Positions 59,201 through 61,999 of a stretch of 64,000 nucleotides of DNA are shown in pieces. Numbering within the stretch: position 1 is the first letter of the stretch; the number at the start of each line of letters is the position of its first letter. Below the pieces are notes generated by a model that was not told the DNA's origin, searched no databases, and saw only the letters and a list, made by a program, of their open reading frames with translations. The position numbers and the translations under genes are program-made. Location: positions 63,811,115 through 63,875,114 of the forward strand of contig OX392527.1 in NCBI GenBank assembly GCA_947623455.1, read 5' to 3'. The stretch comes from Mimachlamys varia (lineage: Eukaryota > Mollusca > Bivalvia > Pectinida > Pectinidae).

Positions 59201-59323
59201 ATCGAGGCCAACAGACATCGAGTACAGCGGGTCGCCAGCATGCTGAGGAAATACCACAGGATAAATATGTCTCTTCGACCGCCGTCTGATGGCTCCAAGC
59301 TGGTCGAAGTGGAAAGCACATGA
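8121..59323 (+). CDS. PLA2G6: Calcium-independent phospholipase A2, group VIA (iPLA2-beta); 16-exon gene, 838 aa
   Basis: Joined exons: 8121-8233, 9126-9227, 9652-9867, 11560-11737, 14819-15009, 15883-15979, 42933-43115, 44320-44435, 46344-46492, 47422-47540, 49085-49238, 50567-50717, 54225-54364, 55105-55259, 56261-56428, 59039-59323. They sum to 2,517 nt (838 codons plus TGA), with GT-AG at every intron and consistent phases. Family knowledge: iPLA2-beta hydrolyses the sn-2 ester of glycerophospholipids without calcium and acts in membrane remodelling; vertebrate isoforms are 752-806 aa. Seen here: ankyrin repeats at about residues 118-390, a divergent linker at 399-488, then a patatin domain with oxyanion loop DGGGIRG (493-499), nucleophile Ser528 in GTSTG, and Asp662 in [19 protein letters not shown] and VSLGTGR match the vertebrate enzyme closely. 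Nothing is truncated or frameshifted, so the protein should be active. The ~51-kb span comes almost entirely from repeat-filled introns. Confidence 0.95.
8234..9125 (+). other. Intron 1 of PLA2G6
   Basis: 892 bp, GT-AG. AT-rich first half without features; the second half holds a tRNA-derived SINE at 8841-9062. Confidence 0.8.
8841..9062 (+). mobile_element. tRNA-derived SINE, family A
   Basis: A tRNA-like head with an A-box-like CCGAGTGGTTAAAGTGTCC and a B-box-like TGAGTTTGAAACCC (8911-8924), followed by an unrelated body and a tail GTTAATAGGACATAAAACAA. The same family appears at 20715-20935 and its head is tandemly amplified at 18360-20715. Probably transcribed only incidentally within intron 1. 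Confidence 0.75.
9126..9227 (+). CDS. PLA2G6: PLA2G6 coding exon 2 (residues 38-71)
   Basis: Acceptor TCCGACAG|ATTG and donor TTCAG|GTAAAG; both ends are in phase 2. The exon encodes part of the N-terminal region before the ankyrin repeats, including [15 protein letters not shown] and ECVVY. It carries no catalytic residues. The call rests on phase continuity with exons 1 and 3 and on its place in the gene. Confidence 0.85.
9228..9651 (+). other. Intron 2 of PLA2G6
   Basis: 424 bp, GT-AG, AT-rich. Nothing recognised inside. Confidence 0.8.
9652..9867 (+). CDS. PLA2G6: PLA2G6 coding exon 3 (residues 72-143), first ankyrin repeat
   Basis: Acceptor TTATTGCAG|TGTATT and donor AAAAG|GTGAGT; phase 2 at both ends. 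The exon begins [15 protein letters not shown] and ends with [17 protein letters not shown], which has the TxxHxAA-like turn and helix of an ankyrin repeat. This corresponds to the start of the ankyrin array in the vertebrate protein. Confidence 0.88.
9975..10200 (+). mobile_element. tRNA-derived SINE with a MIR/CORE-like body
   Basis: A-box-like TAGTTTAGTGGATACCTGG and B-box-like GCGAGTTCAAATCAC head, followed by TTTGAGCAAGTTACTTTACT and CTGTAAATGAG. These resemble the conserved central segment of CORE-type SINEs (GAGCAAGTTACTTAAC in mammalian MIR). The call is from pattern memory, not an alignment. Confidence 0.5.
10350..10523. mobile_element. hAT-like MITE, 174 bp
   Basis: The termini CAGGGATAATTCTGG and CCAAAGTTATCCCTG are inverted repeats with two mismatches and start with the CAGGG typical of hAT elements. 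The flanks TAAATG and TAGATG are a possible degenerate target duplication. No coding capacity. Confidence 0.6.
11560..11737 (+). CDS. PLA2G6: PLA2G6 coding exon 4 (residues 144-203), ankyrin repeats
   Basis: Acceptor GGATTTACAG|TCTC and donor ATCCCA|GTAATT; it enters in phase 2 and leaves in phase 0. [10 protein letters not shown], then [13 protein letters not shown], then [12 protein letters not shown] give ankyrin features (TPxxxA, the helix pair, and the xGAxxxxxD hairpin). The donor lacks G at -1, so it is not a strong site, but the phase fits exon 5. Confidence 0.88.
11917..14371 (+). mobile_element. Non-autonomous element with 145-bp core repeats, Helitron/Helentron-like
   Basis: It begins TTAGGTCATCTGACCCAAAG and ends GTCAGATGACCGTTAAGGCC followed by GTTGGGCCTCTTGTT. 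The subterminal GGTCATCTGAC / GTCAGATGACC pair is inverted. The end has a stable hairpin (AGGCCC-gtt-GGGCCT) followed by CTTGTT, as in Helitron-like 3' ends. The start is followed by a GC-rich CGTCGTGCGCCGT microsatellite (11968-12026). I associate this structure with abundant mollusc elements. No Rep/helicase gene is present, so class assignment is uncertain. Confidence 0.55.
12036..14056. repeat. 145-bp tandem array, about 14 copies
   Basis: Units carry CTTCTTCTGAATAACCAAAA, GGCATGCTGGGATAAAGGGC and TGACCTTGACCTTCATTCAA. A three-unit block of 437 bp is repeated almost exactly (12256-12692 against 12693-13129), a higher-order repeat. Each unit contains the nuclear-receptor half-site TCAAGGTCA and its inverse TGACCTTGA a few bases apart. 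Confidence 0.92.
14819..15009 (+). CDS. PLA2G6: PLA2G6 coding exon 5 (residues 204-266), ankyrin repeats
   Basis: Acceptor TATATTTTCAG|GTACTT and donor CCAAAG|GTATTC; it enters in phase 0 and leaves in phase 2. [12 protein letters not shown] and [10 protein letters not shown] are clear ankyrin repeat matches, followed by [11 protein letters not shown]. The vertebrate protein has the same order, with a PIH motif at the equivalent place. Confidence 0.9.
15010..15882 (+). other. Intron 5 of PLA2G6
   Basis: 873 bp, GT-AG. The first 400 bp is AT-rich without features; 15411-15858 is a T-rich minisatellite ending close to the exon 6 acceptor. Confidence 0.8.
15411..15858. repeat. Irregular T-rich minisatellite before exon 6
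   Basis: About 15-18 variants of TAGTGTATTTTTTAGGGTGG with spacers such as CTAAGTGAA and CGATAAGTGGG, units of about 25-35 bp. Most units contain TTTTTTAG, which resembles a weak 3' splice site. The last unit ends about 24 bp before the true AG but does not include exon sequence. Confidence 0.85.
15883..15979 (+). CDS. PLA2G6: PLA2G6 coding exon 6 (residues 267-299), ankyrin repeat
   Basis: Acceptor TCCATTTTACAG|CTGTG and donor GACAAG|GTAGGA; it enters in phase 2 and leaves in phase 0. The peptide contains [12 protein letters not shown] and [12 protein letters not shown]. The last part aligns with the SPLHWAKNAE segment of vertebrate iPLA2-beta, and that ankyrin repeat is completed by exon 7 across a 27-kb intron. 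A T-rich minisatellite ends about 24 bp before the acceptor. Confidence 0.9.
16153..16320. mobile_element. hAT-like MITE, 168 bp, with target duplication
   Basis: The termini CAGGGTTCTCA and TGAGAACCCTG are perfect inverted repeats, flanked on both sides by ATATCTT (16146-16152 and 16321-16327). The CAGGG ends and a 7-8-bp duplication fit the hAT superfamily. The interior contains AGCTGGTTGAAT and AGCCGGTTCAAA as a loose direct repeat. Confidence 0.75.
17209..17730. mobile_element. TIR element(s) with a long foldback at the right end
   Basis: CCTACTGAACTTTAT followed by CGATAAAA is at about 17209. The inverse, TTTTATC then ATAAAGTTCAGTAGG, ends at about 17646, and a further inverted copy follows at 17680. 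The right part (17597-17730) is a hairpin with ~63-bp arms, GGATTAAAGTTTCTTTCTGG on one side and its complement on the other, with only about two mismatches and an 8-base loop (TTTCATTC). No transposase frame. Confidence 0.7.
18008..18319 (-). mobile_element. TTAA-flanked MITE (piggyBac-like), copy 1
   Basis: TTAA then AGGCCCAATATACGTAA at the left and TTACGTATATTGGGCCT then TTAA at the right. 312 bp, shorter than the other copies through internal loss. Orientation is opposite to copies 2 and 3. TTAA target use and TIRs starting AGGCCC suggest a piggyBac-type family. Confidence 0.75.
18360..18443 (+). repeat. Left part of the SINE-head tandem array
   Basis: TGACATTCTGCTAACACTAG, CCTCCATCACTGGGTAAT and GGACAAATGGTTATGGTGTC match the units that resume at 20252. 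The array is interrupted at CATTCTGA|TA by the pogo-like element. Confidence 0.75.
18444..20251. mobile_element. Pogo/Tigger-like TIR element inserted in the SINE-head array, 1.8 kb
   Basis: TACAGTAGACTCCACTTAAT at the left and ACAAGGAGTGCACTGTA at the right are imperfect inverted repeats. Subterminal ATCATGTTTTT motifs occur at both ends. The flanking array sequence ...ACATTCTGA|TA and TA|CCACTAGCC... rejoins to the intact unit ACATTCTGCTACCACTAGCC, which fixes the insertion point and the TA target. No transposase homology was recognised. The interior holds the palindromic repeat at 19230-19800. Confidence 0.7.
19230..19800. repeat. Cluster of CTTGAATTGCTCAAG palindromes with a ~231-bp duplication
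   Basis: CTTGAATTGCTCAAG or a close form (TTATGTTACTTAAGAG, CTTGAATCGCTCAAG) recurs more than ten times. The block from about 19237 to 19440 is repeated at about 19468-19670. Each short inverted repeat could form a 6-bp stem. An open frame of 95 codons across it is a product of the repeat, not a recognisable gene. Confidence 0.8.
20252..20715 (+). repeat. Tandem array of the SINE family A head, ~62-bp units
   Basis: About 7-8 units alternating in two variants (GGCCAAATGGTTTAGGTATC and AGCCAAACGGTATAGTTGTC), each followed by CTGACATCCTGCTACCACTG-type sequence and CCTCCATCACTAGGT. The dimer period is about 123 bp. The unit covers the A-box half of the tRNA-like head without the B box. Confidence 0.85.
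20715..20935 (+). mobile_element. tRNA-derived SINE, family A, full-length copy at the array end
   Basis: Head ATGGTTTAGGTGTCTGACAT, B-box-like TGTGAGTCTAAACGAGG, then the body with CCAGGTACCTGAAGCAGGTC and CTACCACGAAAAC-like sequence, as in the copy at 8841. The tail is AAATAAATAAG. This copy is the likely source of the head repeats to its left. Confidence 0.65.
21015..42949 (+). repeat. 41-bp minisatellite, ~535 copies, containing the exon 7 splice acceptor
   Basis: The consensus unit is TTTATCAGTACGTTTCCATG followed by TCAGATGATRGAGTTGCTGTG. It runs without interruption for 21,935 bp (535 x 41) and its last unit is the real intron 6/exon 7 junction (TTTCCATGTCAG|ATGATGGAG). Variants such as CAGGACGATTCC, TCAACGTCAG, CATGATCAG and GATGATGATAG recur at regular long distances, showing multi-kilobase duplications within the array. 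Frames of 71 codons inside it follow from three units (123 bp) and are not genes. Confidence 0.97.
42933..43115 (+). CDS. PLA2G6: PLA2G6 coding exon 7 (residues 300-360), ankyrin repeats
   Basis: Acceptor TTCCATGTCAG|ATGATG and donor GTCAGG|GTAAGC; phase 0 at both ends. It reads [16 protein letters not shown], then [20 protein letters not shown] and [10 protein letters not shown], a run of well-formed ankyrin repeats. The acceptor and first 17 exon bases form the last unit of the 41-bp array filling the end of intron 6. Frame and homology place the true acceptor at this unit. Use of the preceding unit would give 14 codons and then TGA. Confidence 0.92.
43148..44142. repeat. C-rich minisatellite (CCCCCCCTGCATAAAAAGTAA), ~45 copies
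   Basis: Units of 18-25 bp with a C-run of 4-12, then TGCATAAAAAGTAA. The array is split by a non-repeat segment at 43381-43495. The minus strand carries dozens of G-runs, able to form G-quadruplexes. Long minus-strand frames rich in MQGG and LLF are repeat artefacts. Confidence 0.95.
43429..43487. repeat. Foldback inside the C-rich array
   Basis: GGTTACATCCATATTG and ATGAAGCCC, then the loop GCTA, then GGGCTTCAT and CAATATGGATGTAAC are inverted copies. It forms a hairpin with two small internal bulges, within the 115-bp segment that interrupts the C-rich repeat. It may be a small foldback insertion. Confidence 0.7.
44160..44345 (+). repeat. 37-bp tandem repeat covering the exon 8 acceptor, ~4 copies
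   Basis: Units TTTATGGTGCATTTGAAATA then TTGAAATGGTGTGTTTG. The last, diverged unit contains the acceptor and exon start (TTTATGGTGTATGTAG|AATG then TTGAAATGGTGCGT). In the upstream units the AG is absent (TTTGAAA), so they are not usable acceptors. Confidence 0.75.
44320..44435 (+). CDS. PLA2G6: PLA2G6 coding exon 8 (residues 361-398), last ankyrin repeat
   Basis: Acceptor TGTATGTAG|AATGAT (poor pyrimidine tract) and donor AACAA|GTACGT; it enters in phase 0 and leaves in phase 2. [21 protein letters not shown] matches the vertebrate DNVEMIKALIVFGA segment. Short tandem repeats cover both boundaries. Only the first of three candidate donors (44436, 44467, 44501) keeps the frame with exon 9. 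Confidence 0.88.
44412..44510 (+). repeat. Triplicated splice donor at the end of exon 8 (31/34-bp units)
   Basis: AACTGTCAACAACAACAA followed by GAACAA|GTACGTATTC is repeated twice more, as CAACAA|GTATGTATTC (GT at 44467) and GAACAA|GTATGTATTC (GT at 44501). The first GT keeps frame with exon 9. The others add 31 and 65 nt and shift it. All three donors look usable. Confidence 0.85.
44590..45520 (+). repeat. Diverged relative of the Helitron-like internal repeat
   Basis: Repeating blocks of CTTCTTCTYA, GAAAGGYCCAGRGTRATG and ATGACCTTGACCT then TTTCAAGGTCACA at about 150-bp spacing. These resemble the 145-bp units in intron 4 (CTTCTTCTGAATAACCAAAA, CCTTGACCTTCATTCAAGGT). Copies are old and irregular. 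Confidence 0.6.
45726..46118 (+). mobile_element. TTAA-flanked MITE (piggyBac-like), copy 2
   Basis: 393 bp. TTAA then AGGCCCAATATATGTAACTT at the left; AAGTTACGTATATTGGGCCT then TTAA at the right. The interior shares TTGTAAACACGCGTCCATTT and TTGAAGTGGGCCCCACCTGA with copies 3 and 4. Confidence 0.8.
46344..46492 (+). CDS. PLA2G6: PLA2G6 coding exon 9 (residues 399-448), linker
   Basis: Acceptor T-run then CAG|GGATG, donor AAAACAG|GTACTG; it enters in phase 2 and leaves in phase 1. This is the linker between the ankyrin repeats and the catalytic domain. It begins [12 protein letters not shown] and carries a cysteine cluster (Cys in [14 protein letters not shown]). I recognise no domain here, and the region is poorly conserved in the family. 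The exon is supported by phase and coding character rather than homology. Confidence 0.75.
46493..47421 (+). other. Intron 9 of PLA2G6
   Basis: 929 bp, GT-AG, strongly AT-rich. I see no repeat or gene in it. Confidence 0.8.
47422..47540 (+). CDS. PLA2G6: PLA2G6 coding exon 10 (residues 449-488), linker
   Basis: Acceptor CTTTGCAG|CCATTT and donor GATCGA|GTAAGG; it enters in phase 1 and leaves in phase 0. The peptide is acidic and low in hydrophobics ([16 protein letters not shown], then [13 protein letters not shown]) and leads directly into the LLCLDGGG start of the patatin domain. No domain is recognised in the exon itself. Confidence 0.82.
47791..47930 (+). mobile_element. tRNA-derived SINE, family B, copy 1
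   Basis: GGTGGTGCAGTTGAAAAATG, CACTTGCCTTTCACCATGGC, B-box-like AGAGTTCAATTCCTCGAC, then GTGAAAAGGTATGGGGTCAC and GGTTTTCTCTTGGTACTCTG. The same sequence in reverse orientation is found at 62868-63033. Confidence 0.75.
48661..48930 (-). pseudogene. 3' end of a non-LTR retrotransposon (LINE), reverse transcriptase C-terminal tail
   Basis: The minus strand reads [20 protein letters not shown], then [16 protein letters not shown] and a stop. This is the typical tail of CR1/L2/jockey-like LINE proteins (VVxxWNSLPxxVVxxxSxxxFKxRLDKxW). A ~120-bp 3' UTR follows, ending in ATTATTATATTATATTATTA, a microsatellite tail. 5'-truncated, as is normal for LINE insertions. Confidence 0.75.
49085..49238 (+). 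CDS. PLA2G6: PLA2G6 coding exon 11 (residues 489-539), patatin core with nucleophile
   Basis: Acceptor TTTTTCGACAG|CTGCTC and donor GGCATCG|GTATAT; it enters in phase 0 and leaves in phase 1. [18 protein letters not shown] carries the glycine-rich oxyanion loop. [16 protein letters not shown] carries the GxSxG nucleophile elbow, with Ser528 as catalytic serine. This is the most diagnostic exon and shows a patatin-like phospholipase of the iPLA2-beta type. Confidence 0.96.
49271..49757. mobile_element. Pogo/Tigger-like MITE, 487 bp
   Basis: TACAGTCAACTTTGTTTATAACGAA-type left end and TTCGTTATTTTCGAAGTTGACTGTA-type right end are inverted repeats of ~25 bp with a few mismatches. TACAGT...ACTGTA ends with ATAACGAA are typical of pogo-like elements with a TA target. 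No transposase frame. Confidence 0.78.
50257..50447. mobile_element. 191-bp foldback element with ~38-bp perfect TIRs
   Basis: TGTAAAGATTATTTTACACA then ACCAATAAATGTTTTATG at the left is repeated exactly inverted at the right (CATAAAACATTTATTGGT then TGTGTAAAATAATCTTTACA). The interior contains GACGTTTCGATGACTAG. No target duplication is evident. The perfect arms suggest a young copy. Confidence 0.8.
50567..50717 (+). CDS. PLA2G6: PLA2G6 coding exon 12 (residues 540-589), patatin domain
   Basis: Acceptor TTTTTTAAG|GGAAAT and donor CATCCAAA|GTATGA; it enters in phase 1 and leaves in phase 2. It reads [18 protein letters not shown], then LKREFGE and MTDISHPK, residue for residue close to the vertebrate enzyme (YMRGMYFRMKDEVF, LKREFGE, MTDVRKPK). 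Confidence 0.95.
51044..51132. mobile_element. ~88-bp MITE, copy 1
   Basis: TACTCATTCACCACTAGAGA at one end and TTTCAGGGGTGAAAGAGTTA at the other are imperfect inverted repeats. The same small element is at 61869-61956 and 63075-63160 (TAACTCATTCACCCCTGA-type ends). Confidence 0.55.
51131..51817. repeat. 38-bp minisatellite, ~18 copies
   Basis: The unit is TACAGGTATCTCGATCCCTA followed by CTCCCCTCACAAGATTGA, nearly invariant apart from CTCAC/CACAC. The high identity suggests recent expansion. The unit contains ACAG|GT but has no similarity to a PLA2G6 exon. Confidence 0.95.
51871..54245 (+). repeat. Minisatellite (29- and 39/40-bp units, ~63 copies) containing the exon 13 acceptor
   Basis: Main unit GGTTGTTGTGATGGGAGTAT then AATGTGATCCTTGTTGACAG. 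A short form lacks the GACAGGG segment. The final unit is the real junction, CCTTGTTGACAG|GGTTG then TTGTGATGGGAGTATA, so each long unit copies 3' splice site plus about 20 exon bases. A 385-codon minus-strand frame is a repeat artefact. Confidence 0.95.
54225..54364 (+). CDS. PLA2G6: PLA2G6 coding exon 13 (residues 590-636), patatin domain
   Basis: Acceptor CTTGTTGACAG|GGTTG and donor CCTAACG|GTAAGT; it enters in phase 2 and leaves in phase 1. It reads [19 protein letters not shown], matching the vertebrate SDRQPAELHLFRNY segment, and ends PPPQPN. The acceptor and first ~21 bases are the last unit of a minisatellite. Upstream units read TAA where the exon reads TAT. Confidence 0.93.
54365..55104 (+). 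other. Intron 13 of PLA2G6, with an old duplicated repeat
   Basis: 740 bp, GT-AG. Two diverged copies of a repeat are visible: TAAACTTTTATTTGTCCGGA near 54504 against TAAACTGTTGTTTGTCCAGA near 54860, and AATTTGGTATGGTACTTC at about 54723 and 54976. The type resembles the dispersed repeats elsewhere in the window. No gene in it. Confidence 0.7.
55105..55259 (+). CDS. PLA2G6: PLA2G6 coding exon 14 (residues 637-688), catalytic aspartate
   Basis: Acceptor CGTTTCCAG|AACAG and donor TTAAAA|GTACCC; it enters in phase 1 and leaves in phase 0. [15 protein letters not shown] is nearly identical to vertebrate iPLA2-beta. Next comes [20 protein letters not shown], in which Asp662 of DGG is the second member of the Ser-Asp dyad, then EIHEYN. 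Confidence 0.96.
55260..56260 (+). other. Intron 14 of PLA2G6
   Basis: 1,001 bp, GT-AG. A 99-codon open frame at 55464-55763 has no recognised similarity. I see nothing else. Confidence 0.75.
56261..56428 (+). CDS. PLA2G6: PLA2G6 coding exon 15 (residues 689-744), patatin C-terminal part
   Basis: Acceptor ATGGTTTTTACAG|AACGAG and donor GATCAG|GTAAGT; phase 0 at both ends (168 nt). It contains [14 protein letters not shown], matching the conserved VVSLGTGR strand-turn of iPLA2-beta, followed by a less conserved helical stretch ending SMLLDQ. Confidence 0.93.
56930..57210 (-). repeat. Single inverted, diverged copy of the ~157-bp repeat
   Basis: The minus strand reads GGTTTATGAGGAGTTGTCTG, then TTACCATGGCAACCAAAATA and TTGCAACCTG, matching the order of GGTTTAAGAGGAGTTGTCCG, TACCATAGTAACCATAATTT and GTTGCATGCG at 1-548. 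The copies are clearly diverged. Confidence 0.6.
57236..57587 (+). mobile_element. TTAA-flanked MITE (piggyBac-like), copy 3
   Basis: 352 bp. TTAA then AGGCACAATATACATTACTT at the left; AAGTTACGTATACTGGGCCT then TTAA at the right. It shares the interior AGTTAAGATTAACTGATATC with copy 2 and has an internal deletion in the CGCGTCC region. Confidence 0.78.
57847..58001. mobile_element. Pogo/Tigger-like MITE, 155 bp
   Basis: TACAGTAAAATCTCATTATA and GAGATAAAGTGGTTCAACTGTA-type ends form imperfect inverted repeats with TACAGT/ACTGTA termini. The interior includes TCGGTCCCTGCAAAGC. It lies immediately before the exon 16 minisatellite. Confidence 0.65.
58020..59057 (+). repeat. Minisatellite containing the exon 16 acceptor (long ~75-95-bp and short ~40-bp units)
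   Basis: Long units: CTATGTCCCAG|GCCACTG then TCACAGAAGGGGTAGAGTTA and TGTCCCTTTGTTCACTGACC, at about 58030, 58110, 58195, 58270, 58385, 58465 and 58545. Short units at 58600-59000 keep only AGAGTTATGTCCCTTTGTTC and ACTGACCTACCTTTA. The last part is the true acceptor with GCCACTGCTGCAGAAGG. The upstream copies differ from the exon at two or three bases in this stretch. Confidence 0.88.
59039..59323 (+). CDS. PLA2G6: PLA2G6 coding exon 16 (residues 745-838 and stop)
   Basis: Acceptor TATGTTCCCAG|GCCACT, phase 0, ending in TGA at 59321-59323. It reads [15 protein letters not shown], then RFSPQL and MMWETQCYI, matching the vertebrate C-terminus (VDRARAWCEMV, FRLNPQL, LWETEVYI). The tail after RKYHRINMS extends beyond the vertebrate end. 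The acceptor and first 17 bases share sequence with repeats in the preceding kilobase. Confidence 0.94.
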   Translation, partial: ATAAEGSPVDRSRAWCSMLNVPFARFSPQLSLDLPLDCHDNKQLINMMWETQCYIEANRHRVQRVASMLRKYHRINMSLRPPSDGSKLVEVEST

Positions 59324-59660
59324 TATAATTATAAATAAGGTCAATTTTTGTGGGATCATATGGAAAAAATTTGTGAAAAAAATTGACTCGTGAATGTTGT
59401 GCATAGAGTTCTATTAAATCATACATGAGATAATTATTTAAAAATGGGAGAAAATTGAGATTAAAACATTAGTTTTTAAGATTACTGCGTACTATATCAA
59501 ATTCATCATTCCTTTGTCAGTTAGATTTCTGAAGCTTTTGCTGTAAGAAATAGTCACAGGACCTTGTGTTGTTTCGGAACGGTTGAACATTTCAATTGGT
59601 TGTAATTTTAAATGTTTTCCGATTTAGCAATAAATTCATCTCCCTAAATATTTGATTCAT
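59324..59660 (+). other. PLA2G6: Probable PLA2G6 3' UTR
   Basis: AT-rich sequence after the TGA with no reading frame of interest. A canonical AATAAA at 59629-59634 would place cleavage near 59645-59660. The end is a prediction only. Confidence 0.5.
59629..59634 (+). terminator. Candidate polyadenylation signal AATAAA
   Basis: Exact AATAAA 306 bp after the PLA2G6 stop codon, followed by T-rich sequence. It is the first exact hexamer downstream that sits at a plausible distance; a weaker AT-rich match lies near 59330. Confidence 0.45.
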
Positions 59661-60120
59661 AGAATGAATAGTTGTAGTTGTAGTATTATATAGGTCCTTA
59701 TAGCGGAACATTTCTGGACTTTTGTCGTGAGTCTGACACATGTACATTGAGAGGTTAAAACCATCAGGTTTGACTGTATAGGTCCTTTTTGTGAATTTCC
59801 CCTTTGATTTATAGTCATTCTTAAAGGAATGATTTCTTAGTTATTATACTGTACAGATGTCAGATTCACATAATTATCTCGTGATATTCACCATAATATG
59901 ATAATGATTTCAGTTTTTGTTTGACCGTTTGTATAATGCTTCCACTTATAAAGGAATTGCTAAGGGAGACACAAAAAACAAATTAAAGGAATATGTCATG
60001 TTGGCCAGTGAAATGGTAACTTAAATAAGGGTCATTAACAGAGATATTTTTGTTTTTGTTTGTTACTTAGTGTAGAAAAGATCAAGTCATGTGGATTATT
60101 TGTAAGCAGATATAGAGATT
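59661..60120. other. 3' flank, nothing recognised
   Basis: AT-rich sequence after the predicted PLA2G6 end. No repeat or coding frame of interest is seen. Confidence 0.5.
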
Positions 60121-60281
60121 ACACAACGAGTGGTTGTTGGATATGGAATTTATTTCACTCAAGTTAATTTTTTTTTTAAAGTTCCAAAAGACACAAGCTT
60201 TAGCGAGTGTCTTTTGTAACTTTTAAAAAAATTAACAAGAGTGAAATAAATTCCATATCCATATCCATGAGTCGTGTGACC
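60121..60281. mobile_element. Long foldback element, ~160 bp
   Basis: GGATATGGAATTTATTTCAC on the left matches GTGAAATAAATTCCATATCC on the right. The pairing continues inward through GTTAAT, T/A-runs, AAGTT and AAAAGACAC to a loop around AAGCTTTAGC. Outside, CACAACGAGT and ATGAGTCGTGTG extend the inverted repeat imperfectly. It could form a nearly continuous hairpin. Confidence 0.75.
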
Positions 60282-60955
60282 TGTTTCTACCACAATCTCA
60301 GTGGGAAACAACTGGAGAGAATAGCAGACGATGATATGCGCAAAATGTTTCATCTTGAATATATTCCCGCCAAATGGTGACAACGTCAACTGTCGATGAC
60401 ATCACTTAGCACAATTAGCGAGTGAAGTTGTTCCGGTCAAAGTTCATATGTCAGCCAATCAAAATGCATGTAGAGTTAATTCCACATGTGGTATAAACAA
60501 AATGTTATGATTATTGGATACCATGAGAGATGAATAACACCCACGTACGGTGGTATACATGAGGTTATATAATGTTATAGAAATGTTCAGTACAAGACAT
60601 TCCATGTTGTTTGTAAAAATGTGTATAAAACTTGATATTCGATTTCTTCATACAATTTGTGGATGTTACAATGACCTGGTATGCTGTGTGCCATTTATCA
60701 AGGTTATATGCTACCTTAAATATCCCAACTGTGATTTCCATGGGAGAGTTATCTCCCTCAACTGTTTTGTTATAGAATTATTTTGTTGTAGGTTATTTAT
60801 GTTACTGTAAATGCTTTTGCATTACTGATTTCCTTAATGTGTTAAGGGTATATGCTATATATGTACTGTACATATTGTCAGGGTGACTTGTGTGCGCTTG
60901 ACTTAATGTATCTATTATCTCCCTTGAATTTTGAATGGTAGTAAGCTGAGTAATC
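60282..60955. other. Non-coding interval, nothing recognised
   Basis: No repeat family, RNA gene or convincing reading frame. An 86-codon cysteine-rich frame at 60550-60810 has no family I recognise and no coding context. Confidence 0.5.
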
Positions 60956-60964
60956 TATGTATAA

Positions 60965-61120
60965 AACTGGGTCTGTGTTGAGGGGGATGGGATAATTACT
61001 GGATGTGTGTTTGTGATAAGTTTGGGGATGTGTGAAAAGTTAGTCTGTGTTGAGGGGGATGGGATAATTACTGGATGTGTGTTTGTGATAAGTTTGGGGA
61101 TGTGTGAAAAGTTAGTCTTT
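60965..61120. repeat. Tandem duplication, 2 x ~78 bp
   Basis: GTCTGTGTTGAGGGGGATGG through GATGTGTGAAAAGTTA is present twice, essentially identical. Recent, simple duplication. Confidence 0.9.
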
Positions 61121-61435
61121 CTGTCCTCTTAAACGTACTGGGTTGAGCTTGAACCCTTACATCCCTAGAGAAATATAATCTTTCTGTCCTCTTAAACATA
61201 CTGGGTTGGGCTTGAACCCTTACACCCTTGCCCTTCTAGAGAAATATAATCTGTCCTCTTAAACGTACTGGGTTGGGCTTGAACCCTTACACCCCTAGAG
61301 TAATATAATCTGTCTAGCCTCTTATACGTACATGTACTGGGTTGGGCTTGAACCCTTACACCCCTAGATAAGTATAATCTGTCTAGCCTCTTAAACGTAC
61401 TGGGTTGGGCTTGAACCCTTACACCCCTGAAGTCT
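61118..61435. repeat. ~62-bp tandem repeat, 5 copies
   Basis: Units CTGTCCTCTTAAACGTACTG then GGTTGGGCTTGAACCCTTAC and ACCCCTAGAGAAATATAAT, with small length changes. Confidence 0.9.
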
Positions 61436-61474
61436 CATTTGAACCTTGCTAAGTCAATAATGGGGCACGTCCAT

Positions 61475-61511
61475 TATAAAACTGTAGAAAATTAATGATT
61501 CTACAGTTTTG
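61475..61511. repeat. Small hairpin
   Basis: AAAACTGTAGAA and TTCTACAGTTTT are inverted around AATTAATGA. It lies in otherwise plain AT-rich DNA and is not followed by a T-run gene end. Confidence 0.55.
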
Positions 61512-61868
61512 TTACCAGGTATATATATCTGTGAAGTTCTTAACATTGAAATGAGGGTTAAAGGTGGTCAATTTTGTGAACAGAAGGATTTTTGAAATTG
61601 ACGGAGGGGGCATTGGGACCATTGGCCATTCAAATTTAAATTGACCCCTTCATGTTACCGCTTATTTTCAATTTTACAGAGAATGACCATTATTATTAAT
61701 TATGATATTCCCTCAAAATTTCTGAAATATCCCACTGATCGCAAACTCCTGGACTTCTGATTGAAGTGAATTATTTGATATATATTCAAAGTATTAAATG
61801 TTGTCTTCGGTAATACTAGTCTGCTCTAAACAGTATTTCAGTGTGAAAGGCTTTAAACAGTTCAGTTT
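61512..61868. other. Non-coding interval, nothing recognised
   Basis: AT-rich, no repeat or gene identified. Confidence 0.5.
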
Positions 61869-61956
61869 TAACTCATTCAACCCTGAAAATTCATAATAAA
61901 CTCTTCTCACCATTGAGTTGGGAGAGTTTAAATGTGCCTTGAGGGGTGAATGAGTT
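61869..61956. mobile_element. ~88-bp MITE, copy 2
   Basis: TAACTCATTCAACCCTGAAA at the left and AGGGGTGAATGAGTTG at the right are inverted repeats. Related to the copies at 51044 and 63075. Confidence 0.6.
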
Positions 61957-61999
61957 GAAACATTTCTGTTGCTGAGATGAGCAGTGAAAAGGGGCCCAA

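Noticed and set aside
60550..60810. 86-codon cysteine-rich frame downstream of PLA2G6
   Set aside because: No signal peptide pattern or family recognised, and an AT-rich context; a frame of this length is expected by chance.
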